The notes under the pieces are model-generated. The model did not search any database. It saw only the letters and a list, made by a program, of their open reading frames with translations, and was not told the DNA's origin. Position numbers and translations under genes: made by a program. DNA of 26,000 bases from Glandiceps talaboti (taxonomy: Eukaryota; Hemichordata; Enteropneusta; Spengelidae), in the NCBI RefSeq assembly GCF_964340395.1, contig NC_135550.1, positions 9,619,908 through 9,645,907 of the forward strand, written 5' to 3'. Of the stretch, positions 14,150 to 25,913 are shown in pieces (within the stretch, counting starts at the first letter, position 1; each line of letters starts with the position of its first letter).

Positions 14150-16054
14150 TCAGCGTAAGGAATTTTGCCTCATCACAGGGGGTACATTATATTGCAATGT
14201 AACTCTAGCAATTTCCATGGAGTCTTTCGATCTTGATTTCGGCTTACTTAGTCTGATTTTGTCAAATCTCGGAGTTCGGTGATCGCTGTTCTCGTGTTTA
14301 AAGCCATTTCTTGTAGTTTGCCTGTGATTATGATGTGCTGGTGGTGAAGACGATGGTGTAGTTGACATCGATGGCTTCTGATTGTTTGAGGTTTCGGTTT
14401 TTCTCGCTGGTTTACTCGTCCTCCGTGGTGTTGGTGTTGCATGTGGTGTTCTTATGGGGCTACTCGATGCAGAACGGTATTCTAAGTCAAGTTTGACGTA
14501 GGTCAGTGTTGGCGATACACTATTTAAGTAGTCGGCTACTTTGTTGTCTAAAATATCCAATTCTGTTGGAAATGACACCAAGAACGGTTCCTTTGCTGTA
14601 TTCCCCAAACTTCTATTCGGGCAAATCAAGTAGTTTGTTTCAAGTGGCTCCAGCGAAGTATTGGCTTTGTCGATGGTGTCATTTTCAAACACCGGTGTTG
14701 GCGTTCTGTCTTCGATTTCGCCAACAGCAACTTGCTTTGGAGACGAGTTCTGTTTCATTGATTTGTCACTACCGGCTACATGACTGTGGCTTTGTTGTAT
14801 TGGTGGTAATTTCAAAGTGCGAGTTGCATCATGTCCCGGGCGAGTTTTCAGTGAACGAGGTGAGGTTTTGTTGTGAAGATGAACACTTTCTCTTGGGCCG
14901 GTATCTCCTGACACATGCGTTGTAGATTCTTTGCGTCGAGTCCGAAACACAGTGGTGTTCATCTCGGACACTCCATCCTGGGACAATGTGTGTGTGTTTC
15001 CGAGTTGATGGCTCCGACTGATCTCCAAATCAAGAAACAAATCGCCTAGATAGTCCGACAGCTTGCCAAATAGTTTACCGATGCACGAATCGTGAAATGT
15101 TGGTACGTACACTTGCGAAGATTCGAAACATTCCTGCACAACGTCAGCTAGTAACAGAGTTTGTTGTGAGTTCGTTTCCAAGTCAACGTCAGCACCGTCA
15201 CCGCTGTCCCTTGAGTCCGTGAAATCTTCGTCATGAGAAGACTTAGAAGGCGGTTTTGAATACCCTGTTTTAATGATTTCTGTCAGGTGAAACTGTTCTG
15301 GTAATTGTTGTGGCAGTTTGAATCCAGGTTCCCTAACAGCTATAATGGGTACACTGGCAGCTACCGCCATACCGAGATGATGGATGCACGCATCACTAAA
15401 TATCGTCTTATCATTCATGACAAAAATAAAAGCGTCTGCACTCTTAACGTTTCTATAAATCTCAGCAAAGTTACCTTGTAGCTGAGATGCGTTACTACGA
15501 ATGTAACAGAACGGCGAGAGAGCAGCAATGATGCGTTCCGTATTCGTACAAGCAATGTTTACATTACCATCCGATAAAGATCCACACACAAACAAAGTCG
15601 TTCTGGAGCAATTATCACCGCAAGACTCACTACTCTTACACCTAGATGACGAGTATCCATTGGGCAAACTGGCTGTCGAGTCCTCCTTCGATGGATTGAG
15701 TCCTTTCGAACATTTCTGTTCATTTTCACTGTCTTTGCAAGATCGGAGGTCACTGCTTCCATGCGTGCCCTCCATGAATGGTTGTAAGAAATCCCAAAGA
15801 CTGTCAAGGCTTTCATCCTGAATCAAGTTCGGATACATTTGCACTAAACGTAAAGATGTACTTATTACCTCGCAGTTTCTCTTAATCCATTCTAAGGCAC
15901 CACTGTAAGTTGGACAAATTTTGGAAGCACTGAAAGAATTGAAAGCCTTCGTTGTCGGCGGCATACTATCGTTCTCCACATAACATATGTTTTGCCACTG
16001 TCGAAATATAGGCAATTGACGCTGACTTCGCATTCTGCTTTGTGAGTTGGTCAT
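14150..16054 (-). CDS. Uncharacterised 634-aa protein with divergent TIR-like domain
   Basis: This is a single uninterrupted ORF of 634 codons, by far the longest non-repetitive frame in the window. The start is the first ATG after an in-frame TAG (16106-16108). Its context is GATATGA, with a purine at -3. Residues 52-95 look helical (WIKRN, LDSLWDFLQPFM). Residues about 152-262 resemble a TIR fold: strand TLFVCGSL, then NVKSADAFIFVMND, then SDACIHHLGMAVAASVPIIAV and GFKLPQQLP. The arrangement is like SARM1-type TIRs, where a WC-x-x-E motif holds the catalytic glutamate. Here the position reads ACIHH, so NADase activity is not expected. A second helical block (299-345) follows. Residues 350-634 are Ser/Thr/Pro- and Arg/Lys-rich, probably disordered, with SP/TP sites near 530-545. 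No signal peptide or membrane segment is visible. The TIR assignment is inferred from pattern; a flavodoxin-like or nucleoside deoxyribosyltransferase-like fold is an alternative. Upstream exons cannot be excluded. Confidence 0.8.
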   Translation of the reverse strand: MTNSQSRMRSQRQLPIFRQWQNICYVENDSMPPTTKAFNSFSASKICPTYSGALEWIKRNCEVISTSLRLVQMYPNLIQDESLDSLWDFLQPFMEGTHGSSDLRSCKDSENEQKCSKGLNPSKEDSTASLPNGYSSSRCKSSESCGDNCSRTTLFVCGSLSDGNVNIACTNTERIIAALSPFCYIRSNASQLQGNFAEIYRNVKSADAFIFVMNDKTIFSDACIHHLGMAVAASVPIIAVREPGFKLPQQLPEQFHLTEIIKTGYSKPPSKSSHDEDFTDSRDSGDGADVDLETNSQQTLLLADVVQECFESSQVYVPTFHDSCIGKLFGKLSDYLGDLFLDLEISRSHQLGNTHTLSQDGVSEMNTTVFRTRRKESTTHVSGDTGPRESVHLHNKTSPRSLKTRPGHDATRTLKLPPIQQSHSHVAGSDKSMKQNSSPKQVAVGEIEDRTPTPVFENDTIDKANTSLEPLETNYLICPNRSLGNTAKEPFLVSFPTELDILDNKVADYLNSVSPTLTYVKLDLEYRSASSSPIRTPHATPTPRRTSKPARKTETSNNQKPSMSTTPSSSPPAHHNHRQTTRNGFKHENSDHRTPRFDKIRLSKPKSRSKDSMEIARVTLQYNVPPVMRQNSLR

Positions 16055-16373
16055 ATCTCCGTTGTGTTTTCTTTCCTTCTCCGAGTCGTGCTCCGCTACC
16101 CTCTTCTAAAGTGATTCACTTCCTAAATGACCTGCATATGTCCTGGACTTATCAACAATTACATATGTTGGTTGGAGGCCAGTCAGAGATGATTTATAAC
16201 AGCATGTCAGACTTCGCTGTTTACAGCCTGTGTCCATGCATACCAGTCACCGTATGTTTCACAAACCAAACATTTGGGGGCGGTGACACGCATACTCGCA
16301 CGCATGCCTAGGAAGTGATAGGCTGCTGCGTTAGAGTGAAAGCAAGGAGATTAGTAAACCAATCAATGTAAAC

Positions 16374-16455
16374 CTATATATAGTGATGGTCCGTTTAACA
16401 TAATATTAATATTGATAGTGACTCTTTGTCCATGAATAATTAACTCGTGACGTCA
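16374..16455 (-). promoter_or_regulatory. Candidate promoter elements upstream of the TIR-like gene
   Basis: Read on the minus strand, a perfect CRE TGACGTCA (16448-16455) is followed about 65 bases later by CACTATATATAGG (about 16374-16386), a TATA-like element. These lie about 320-400 bases upstream of the ATG at 16054, which leaves room for a 5' UTR. A second weaker TATA-like TTATAAAT occurs on the minus strand near 16190-16198. No transcription start can be demonstrated. Confidence 0.35.
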
Positions 16456-17174
16456 TTCCGTATTCAAATCCACCTGACATAGTCGGTCTATATTCTCACA
16501 GTTAATAGTCTGAGCCTTTGAAAACATACAGTATTTTATATTTAAACTCTTTATTATTTTTTTCCATATTTCTGTGAGACAGTTATGGTAAAATCTAAAT
16601 TTGTATTAATAGCAGATTTGCCAATCTTTGAGTGGAAAAATGATCGGATTGTGTATAGTTTTGACATTATACATTCATCCCCCACTGTTATGATCATATT
16701 ACAAATTATCTATACCTCAAAAAAGTGAAGTGTCTCTCTATGTTACTTTCAGTCGTCTATGATTTGATAGAATCTATCGGGAAGAATGGTCTTGAAAGTT
16801 TCGGTGTAAGGATTGCTTTTCATCGCATTATACGGAAAAACGTCACAGCAACACTATCGAGATAAAATCAGCGGCTCTTCCTGTTCCCACTATTAAAACG
16901 TATATATTAACCCATAACATTGTGAAAAGTCGCCAGACAACGAGAACAACAACATTCGTCTTGCTGAAGCACGGAAACACAGCCTAAAATGACCCTTATC
17001 TCCCTTCACGTCGCACTCTCCAAGGATAAATGAAGTACTTCGGGCTTTGTGTCGCTAGGCAACTACCCTTTCTTACTTTCCGGAAGTGAAGCAATGAGTG
17101 CCGGGGCAAGTTAGAACGCTTACAGATATTGGTCAAATTAGATAGATGGTATCGAAATAAATTTCTTTCTAAAT

Positions 17175-17177
<3 letters not shown>
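16456..17177. other. Non-coding stretch with a degenerate X-box
   Basis: No gene was recognised. GTCGCTAGGCAAC (17051-17063) resembles an RFX X-box with a shortened centre. The rest is unique AT-rich DNA. Confidence 0.5.
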
Positions 17178-17227
<50 letters not shown>

Positions 17228-17262
17228 ACACAGACACACACAATGTGTGTATATATATATAT
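17178..17262. repeat. (CA)n then (TA)n microsatellite
   Basis: CA repeats with CAGA interruptions run to about 17242, followed by a short TG-TA run. The CA-to-TG switch creates a small self-complementary junction (CACAATGTGTG). Confidence 0.95.
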
Positions 17263-17312
17263 AATCATTATAATATTATGTATATATTATATATTAAGCA
17301 GTTGCATTTGAA

Positions 17313-18180
<868 letters not shown>

Positions 18181-18297
18181 TGACGTCATCTGTTAGTAGT
18201 ATAAAGAATCTTTAGCTTTTTCCCTCGAGCACACCTGTATCTTCAATTATTCTTTAGAAGACAATGGAGAGATCTCAGTCAGTGTTACCATGGTAAC
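18181..18297 (+). promoter_or_regulatory. Candidate promoter: CRE, TATA box, X-box
   Basis: A perfect CRE TGACGTCA (18181-18188) lies 11 bases upstream of TATAAA (18200-18205). About 80 bases further on is GTTACCATGGTAAC (18284-18297), an exact palindromic match to the RFX X-box consensus. The CRE-TATA spacing is typical of inducible animal promoters. The predicted start would be near 18230. The first ATG after it (18264) opens only a 10-codon frame ending within the X-box, so any product would need splicing or be a non-coding RNA. Function is inferred from motifs alone. Confidence 0.4.
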
Positions 18298-18480
18298 GAT
18301 ATCCCAATTGATTTCTTTACCCGAATCCATGCCAATATTTGAGCTTTAAAATGTAATTGATAGCTTATAATCACCTATCTTTATGTTGTCATTTGCATAT
18401 TTAGATTCATTAGTGTTACAAATTAAAGTGCTTTAACATCGCTTTATTCAAATTACACAAAATGAAAAGCAGTCTAACTG

Positions 18481-18901
<421 letters not shown>

Positions 18902-21800
18902 GAAAGCTTTCATAGTACAAGCGCCGAAACAGTCCCATTTAAATTTCAGGGAGTGTTGTAATTTTTTTTTCAAAATCTTTACATTAATATTAGACTGTTT
19001 TAAAATGTGACATTTCGGTTTCTTTTCTATTCCAATATCAGGATCTACTAGCAAATATAAAATATTTTAGTGAAACGCGCATTGTTGCAATATTTCCGCT
19101 CTGAGTGTTTGTTTATCTACAACATTTAAAATAATGTTGTTGTTTTTGTCGACAGTGGTAGCTTATTAGTCATATGTCGACCTAGTTTTGATGACATCTA
19201 TATTACCTTCTGAATTTCTACCGTTGGAAACTGAAGAATGTCCATGGAGTTCTTCCCCGAGTAGTCATCAACACATCACTAACATATACAGGAAAACTCG
19301 TTCGGCAACCCTATTAAATATGGAAACTAGAAATCGTCCAGGTCTCGTAGTAGGGTCTTTGAATGATTGAAGCTATAATGTATATTTATGGTGACAAATA
19401 TCCAGTTCAACATATTCACCCACATCAATATTTATTTATTTATTCGTTCTTAATTCTCCGTTTTTATGTAGTACAAAGCAAATAACACCGAATCCTGTTT
19501 CTGGTTGTACACATCGTAATTTCATGTAGTGCGGACACGAGATGGTCTATGGTTAGTGCAAACTAGTGCGAAAGAAGAAAAAACACAAAAATAACCTTGA
19601 CTTCGATGTGACAGCTATTTAAACACCAAACGGTAAATAACAAAGGGCGATTTCAGAAATATCTGATAACAAATATAATATGAGGACAACAGCTGTATAA
19701 CGCTAGATTCGATACTGTTAGCACTTCACACGTAATTCCATACTTAATAGCATGGCTAATCATCTCTCGATCAATGTGTACATTTCATGTATTCATGCAT
19801 TCCTATAATGCGTGGGCATACGACTTACGTTTACCCTATCAATCATATACCAGCACACACACACTGAAGCGTAACCCAAGGATACATTGATACTTTCATA
19901 TTTTCTAATATTTGCGCGAAATATCAAAATTATCGATTCCCAAAATATCGAAGCGTGTTGTGAGTATAGTATCTTCCCCTACACTATGTGCTCTCGATGG
20001 TTGTTTATTTCATCGTGTATTTTTCAACCAGAATGCATTACCTACAGGTTTGGCTTGGTGACCTTACTAACGGAAGCCGTGTAAAGCTGTTCTATCGGTA
20101 TTCACTTTGAGAAGAAATTAACCTTTAAGGGCGGCAGTCATTGAAAAGTAAAAGCTATCGGAACTTTTATTTTCTTTACGGAACAGTGAGCGATGTGTGA
20201 GCGGAATATAAAGAGATTTGTCATTTGCCCCCAGACGCGGCAGCAGTCTTTGTAATCGTAAGCTGGAGGCAACTCATTAAGCAATAGCATGGATATACTG
20301 ATGTTATGATACAGTAAATCGCTTGACAATAAATCTAGATGAAATGTCTTATCTAAAAAAAAAATTGTGAAGAATGCCGCCATTCAGTTGAAATCAGGAC
20401 AAAAAAAATATCAGATCGTAAATATGTAACGTTTTCTGCCGGCCGTCTGGACTATAAAAATGCACAAATGGTTGAATGTCGGGTTAAATGATTTAATTGT
20501 GGGCAGTTTTGTAGTTTAATATGCCACTGAGACCTCAATGGGAAGCCTGGCTTTTTAGACATTTGACGTTTTGGTCACGTTCTATCCATTACGCAACCTA
20601 TTATGACCCAGAATTTAAAGTGCTTCTAATCTGTGTCCATTTCTGGTCCACTAAAGCACAACGCATACATTGCCGAGCATAGGAAATTGAATCGTGAGCT
20701 GGATTTCCACGGCTTCTACTTAACATAGCAATAGCCTAAACCAAACCAAACATACAGCATTCTCCATCACACACACGGCGGCCTGCTGCGACTTCCCTGC
20801 TATGATTAATAAATGTAGCATTACGTTTGATATGCTGTACAAATTTTGGATTACATTGACAGAGTCAATTCAAGACTGAACTTTGGTATTTGTATACATA
20901 CTAGGCACGACGAAATCGCACCAAGTAATATCACTTTGACAAGTATGGATACAATATTAAATATTGATAAATATTTCTAGATGCAAAAGCGCGTGACTGT
21001 CTCCTAAGATACGAAAATAAAGAAGAAAAATAATGAAAATAAAATGCCTATATCTATCTCTCTGTGTTTTAAAGTAGCATCGTCTTCTAAACGTGAAATA
21101 TTATGGTATACTATAATTAGTGTGTTTACAATCATCAATAAGCACTTCTGGTCCACTGTACATTCTCGAAAAAAGTCAGGAACATGTATAAGGTCAAAGG
21201 TCAAAAGTACAACATATACATAGTGTAAAGCACAATTTAAGCAATTCAAAAACTGTATATGCAAAATTTAACAATGGGAAATTCTGTGCTTATTCCAAAT
21301 CTTGTAGAAAGGTCGCTCTTTTGTCAAAAGCATAGCATAAATATAAAGTAAATATATTATGCTATAATGATGTAACGAGCGTACAAAGCTTATAATATTT
21401 ACTAGTCATATGATGAGCTCTTTATAATACTGTCGCATGAGACTGAAATATGCTTTTAAGCGCACTATACAATTCAGTAATTGCAACGAACGAACGAAAG
21501 AGACAATAATAACGTAATGACTGCATCAATAACGATTTCAAAGTCCCCAGGGACATACAGTGAGTTGAAACCGTTTACTTTAAGGATAACGACCATAACC
21601 ATCTCATCATCATCATTTCATGTTAAATATTGTAATATTCAATAATAATTTGACCTTTCTGGGACATAGCATAAATAGATTAGAAATTGACTCAAAGCAT
21701 TTTTTTAAAAGAGCATTTATTAAAGCAATTTTCTAGCAAGGAAAGGAACTCTGACGTTACGTAGCAATATATAAAACCAGACCAGCTTCTAGTTCTACGC
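18902..21800. other. Long non-coding stretch (about 2.9 kb)
   Basis: No gene or RNA was recognised. It includes a perfect DR1 nuclear-receptor motif at 21191-21203. Open frames do not exceed about 86 codons and none resembles a known protein. It is unique AT-rich DNA, intergenic or intronic. Confidence 0.6.
21191..21203 (+). promoter_or_regulatory. Perfect DR1 nuclear-receptor motif
   Basis: AGGTCAAAGGTCA is an exact direct repeat of AGGTCA with a one-base spacer, the preferred site of HNF4 and RXR-type nuclear receptors. No adjacent promoter was recognised. Confidence 0.4.
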
Positions 21801-22079
21801 TGCGGCAAATGGACTCCGTCGGATGATAGTAATCGTAGGTGATATACGACTCGAGAACATCAAAAGCTTTCCCTAACACAAATCTCATCAAAGTTTACGT
21901 TGTACGAGAAGAAATTGTATTATTGCGGACGATTACCGTTTTAACTGGGTTATAGCAGCTGCCCGGGTCGTAAAAATCATTAGTGATATTTAAATTTTAA
22001 TAGTCGAAATCATAACCGTAAATTATTTGTGGGTGAAATCGCCTAACGATACGAATCCGACGGGAAAAGCTTTGCCGCA
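21801..22079. mobile_element. Second MITE-like inverted-repeat element, about 279 bp
   Basis: The arms at 21801-21824 and 22055-22079 are inverted repeats sharing TGCGGCAAA and CGTCGGAT with a diverged middle. Weaker complementarity continues inward (TAATCGTAGGTGAT near 21830-21843 against the complement of 22036-22050). There is no coding capacity. The sequence differs from the element at 1642-1929, so it is a different family. True outer ends and the target duplication were not resolved. A structured non-coding element is the alternative. Confidence 0.5.
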
Positions 22080-22653
22080 AAAGGGGCCTCATTATAGAAA
22101 CCCCAGACTGTATGTTTAGTCACCCATTTAGTGAGTTGTAAATATTTTTTGTATACATTTCTGATATTGATAGATCAAAACATGTTTCCACGAGAAGCGG
22201 CGATTATGATCCAGCGATTGTACAATCGTTCCTATGTACAGTAATTGGTTTGATAACTTGGTCTATAATAACATAGACATGTAAGTTAAACTTTAGTTAA
22301 TTAAACGGGACACCTGTCAAGTTGTATCTTGAAATCACTCGGTGTCCTCTTTAAAAGCATCTGCAAGATCATTAACCTGTCATTGCCGTGTAATTCAGCG
22401 AAGAGCCACGAATTAATAGTACTGGTATGATTGGTTGAAGTCGTCACCAGATACGGGGGAAGCAATAATTCTAAAATTTGATTGTCCCATTAGTCCTATA
22501 TTAAGGATGATAAACCTGGTAATTTAACTAAAATGTTATGACATTTCTGAGTCTAATGATGAGCCAAAACAGCATGGGCTGCGTCTGTCTCCTTCAGTCA
22601 GGCTCTAGTCAGGGCCCCCACTCATCAGCAGCGTTGAATATTTTTCATTCTGA
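22080..22653. other. Non-coding stretch, nothing recognised
   Basis: It begins just after the inverted-repeat element. A 70-codon frame at 22538-22750 lies out of phase with the candidate exon that follows and is not supported. Confidence 0.5.
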
Positions 22654-23124
22654 AACATTTTGTGCTCAGGATCGATCACGCACTATTATCGGAATGAGGG
22701 CGCTATTCGTCACACGCTATCCGCTGATTTCAAACTGTTCACTGCATTGAATGCAGGCGTCGTGAAGCACGGCACAGGTAAATCCCTATCTGCAGCTGTG
22801 ACTTGCCATTATAATTTGAAGATAAAAGATACACGGAGACGTACATTAACTACAATTATTAATAGACAACCTCGTGATGTAATCTTCAGCTGTCATTTGA
22901 CACCAAAGAACTTGATATTCAGGAGTACAGAGTTCAGATTTGAAACCCTAAAGAACGATTTCAAAGTAGCTATCGATAATGCTACTTATAGACACTCGAA
23001 GGAACTTGCTTCGGTGACATCAGAGACTTACCGAGATTGCAGAATTACTGTGCTGAAACTCTTTGAAGACAAAAAAAGCAGAACCAACACTCTCTTCATC
23101 CGTGATGGTTTTCAACATGATTAA
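22654..23124 (+). CDS. Stop-free frame without ATG; possible exon
   Basis: A 156-codon stop-free stretch is bounded by TGA (22651-22653) and TAA (23122-23124). It is the longest frame outside the microsatellites and the TIR-like gene. It contains no in-frame ATG, so it can only be coding as a spliced exon. A plausible acceptor (pyrimidine-rich, ending GTGCTCAG) lies just before 22670, and a good donor-like CAG/GTAAAT at 22775-22783 would make a phase-neutral 108-base exon. Alternatively the whole frame to the TAA is a terminal exon. The encoded residues are basic and hydrophilic at the C-terminal side (NDFKVAIDNATYRHSKEL) and match no family I recognise. A chance frame is quite possible. Confidence 0.2.
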   Translation, partial: NILCSGSITHYYRNEGAIRHTLSADFKLFTALNAGVVKHGTGKSLSAAVTCHYNLKIKDTRRRTLTTIINRQPRDVIFSCHLTPKNLIFRSTEFRFETLKNDFKVAIDNATYRHSKELASVTSETYRDCRITVLKLFEDKKSRTNTLFIRDGFQHD

Positions 23125-24005
23125 GAATTAATGTGATTAGTAAACGGATTACCATAGCAACCACATGTTTATTTCATTTAGAATGACTGCTATCTCCTGC
23201 GATCCAAAATCGGGAGAATTGTGTCTAAAGCATACATTGCGTATCTATAATTGTGGGTACAGACTTGAGTAAGCTTAAAGGTCAGATCTGATTTTTGACG
23301 ACAAACAATTCTTTGAGATCATATTCAATAAGTCAAACACAGGACAATATCGGTAGATGAACTCCTCCTTGTATTCATCATGAACTGTCGGATTTCCATT
23401 GATCTTTGCGAGAGGGCGTAACATTTATTTCCTTATCTCTGTAGTACGTCAGGCAAAACGCGAGTGCCAGCATTGGGTTTTATGTCCGACAAGGAGATGC
23501 TTTGACTATTGTCTTTCATTACGCATGCGCACGTTCAACTGAAGTGGCGTCCTTGTGTGTGCGTCAAGTAAATATCGATTTGAAACACTTCCGTTAATTA
23601 GCAATAGGCTAGATAATGAAATCACGATTGCCAACTCTTCATACAGCTCCCTGTCTATCAAATAATAGTAAAAAGCAACCAATTTAAAGTCCGTGACATA
23701 TTGCGGTCAACCCTTCGACTGGTTTAAAGATTATGGCATTTCACAGTATAAGTCGATAGGATGGAATTGGACGCAATTTGTCACGGAAAATTGTTAATAT
23801 ACAATAATTAGACATTTTAATTAGTGGTCGATATTATCTATAAGCAGTACAGAAACATGTTGAGATCTTGATCGCCGTTGAGGGCGCTGATTTTAGGCGC
23901 GGACCTTAAAATCAATTTCATTTGATTTATTGTGTATATAGCTACAAAAAGTACGTTTACCTATAGGTGATGCAATACTGTTCAGTGTAAAATATTAAAT
24001 ATTAT
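23125..24005. other. Non-coding stretch, nothing recognised
   Basis: An X-box-like ATTACCATAGCAAC lies at 23148-23161, with 13 of 14 consensus positions. No gene, RNA or repeat was otherwise recognised. Confidence 0.55.
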
Positions 24006-24047
24006 TAGACAGACAGACAGACAGACAGACAGACATACAGACAGACA
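24006..24047. repeat. (AGAC)n microsatellite
   Basis: About ten AGAC units with one CATA-type interruption. Confidence 0.95.
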
Positions 24048-24203
24048 AAATAGCATACAACAAAAAGATATGTGCACCTATGCGTTCTATATCACCAATA
24101 ATTTATTTAGCTACTCCGTACAAATACAATGTAATGTTATTTTTTGTAGTCTGGATAATAAGACAAGTATCTCAATCTGAGTCTGTGTGTAAGCGTATGT
24201 GTA

Positions 24204-24307
24204 TGTCTGTCTGTCTATCCGTCTGTCTACCTATCTCTCTGTCTCCCTGTATGTCTGTCTGTCTGTCTGAGTTCTGTCTGTCTGTATGTGTGTGTGTGTG
24301 TGTGTGT

Positions 24308-24356
<49 letters not shown>

Positions 24357-24358
24357 AT
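24204..24358. repeat. Compound (TCTG)n(TG)n microsatellite
   Basis: TCTG tetranucleotides with interruptions (to about 24285) grade into about 70 bases of TG with one GG interruption near 24309. It produces spurious Val/Cys-rich frames. Confidence 0.95.
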
Positions 24359-25017
24359 GTGTTCTCACACTATGATACTGCATTTTCGTTATGTGATCAT
24401 CTCATTCAAAGTTACCTATTTGGAATGGAACGGGAGCAAACGAAATGAAAAGTGGAAAATCAAAGTGAACAGTTTGTGTACGCATTGATAATTTGTAATC
24501 ATACATTTGTTATTTATTTTGCTTTTTTACAAGAAGACAATTATTAAAACAAGAGGAACATATATACATGTACATGTATATATATCAACACAGCAAAATG
24601 TCATAACGCAAAAGTAAAAATCCTTTACCAAGACACAAACGACTGGATAAATAATGGATGATGCGTATAAAATCATTTCTCATCTCACAGTTAATCATCA
24701 TGTTGAGTATTACGACAAAGTTACTACAAACGCACCTTTTTAGAAAACCAATTTTTAAGTTTAAGGGGGGAGGACTTGACGTCCATCTGTACAACGTTTA
24801 CACTCAATCCATGGCCATTTCATATACAATATTTAGCATGCTAGTTGTTGGATGGTATAATTTGTATGGTGAGTAATTTATCAAAACATTGTTGGCCATG
24901 CAATATGAAGCAAATATGACAGCAGTGTACTCAAACGATTGAAACGCATGCACCGCATACGCGTCAGATTTGTATCACGTTCTTTAGACTGGTTTGACAA
25001 GTCCATATCTAAATTCT
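24359..25017. other. Non-coding stretch with a short perfect palindrome
   Basis: A 24-bp perfect palindrome centred at 24571/24572 (24560-24583, TATACATGT/ACATGTATA core) is the only structure seen. Short frames on both strands near 24585-24876 resemble nothing known. Confidence 0.55.
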
Positions 25018-25372
25018 TGTAATTTTTTTTAATTACTCGGTATAGTCCTTACCTTTCAATACTACTACATGCGGAGTTTTTCGTTCTACTTATTCGTGGA
25101 GTCACCGAGCATAGAGAGCAAAACTCTCCTTTATAAACATAGACGTCGACATGGCGGGGGAGGGGAACATAAAAAATTCACGAACAGCGAAGTTCATCTT
25201 CGTTGCACGATCAGAAAAATACACTGATGCAGAACATGACAGACGTAACTCTATAGTGCACTTGTGTTGAAGGGTCGGACTAGGAGTTATGTCTGTTTTG
25301 TTCTAGTTAGTTCTAGTTAGTTTCTTTTGTATACAAATAAACGTGTATTAAAATATCTGCGTTGATCTTACA
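25018..25372 (+). mobile_element. Candidate solo LTR (about 355 bp)
   Basis: The segment starts TGTAA and ends TTACA, the inverted termini common in Ty3/Gypsy LTRs. It holds a TATA box (TTATAAA, 25131-25137) and a polyadenylation signal AATAAA (25336-25341) about 200 bases later, in the order expected for U3-R-U5. The 10-base unit TTCTAGTTAG is tandemly duplicated at 25301-25320. The flanking 5 bases do not form a target duplication, and no primer-binding site or polyprotein follows. A short unrelated transcription unit is the alternative; a 39-codon ATG frame lies at 25151-25270. Confidence 0.35.
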
Positions 25373-25678
25373 GGAGATTTCGTCTAAGTAGCTTGCAAAT
25401 GCTTTAAACAATGTATCAAATTCAGTGAGCCTGATCACAAGGTATCATGTCGAGATAAACACAATAAAGATAATACAAAACCATCTCTTACAAAGTGTCT
25501 GCTCCTTATTTTGTCAATGATGTAAGCAGTAGCAGCATGACTACTAAAGACGTATGGTAGACTTGTGTAATTGTTAATGTTTACAAAATAATGTAAATCT
25601 AGTTGAACACCGTCTCTCTCGCTGTATACGAGCTGTGCGGAACTAGTTCCAATTTGTGGAAACGAGTACTGACTTATC
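25373..25678. other. Non-coding stretch, nothing recognised
   Basis: Short unique sequence between the candidate LTR and the (ATGT)n tract. No gene was recognised. Confidence 0.55.
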
Positions 25679-25782
25679 ATGTATGTATGTATGTATGTAT
25701 GTATGTATGTATGTATGTATGTATGTATGTATGTATGTATGTATGTATGTATGTATGTATGTATGTATGTATGTATGTATAT
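25679..25782. repeat. (ATGT)n microsatellite
   Basis: About 25 nearly perfect tandem ATGT/GTAT units. It is the complement of the CATA-type repeats at 3.1-3.5 kb and 4.9-5.1 kb. Confidence 0.98.
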
Positions 25783-25913
25783 GAGAAAGGCGTTCACGTT
25801 CACTCACGTAAAAGACGCAATAACGATGGAATAAAGGTAAATACAGGAAAACCAGCCTATCTAACATCAGATTTTAATCAGATTGAGGTGTGGCCGACAT
25901 CCTCTAAGGTTCG

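Noticed and set aside
14506-15821. Plus-strand frames of 139 and 97 codons inside the TIR-like gene
   Set aside because: They are antisense shadows of the 634-codon frame, which is far longer and more protein-like.
25151-25270. 39-codon ATG frame with strong start context, followed by AATAAA
   Set aside because: The nearby TATA box would place the transcript start after the ATG, and the signals fit an LTR better. It is too short to call alone.
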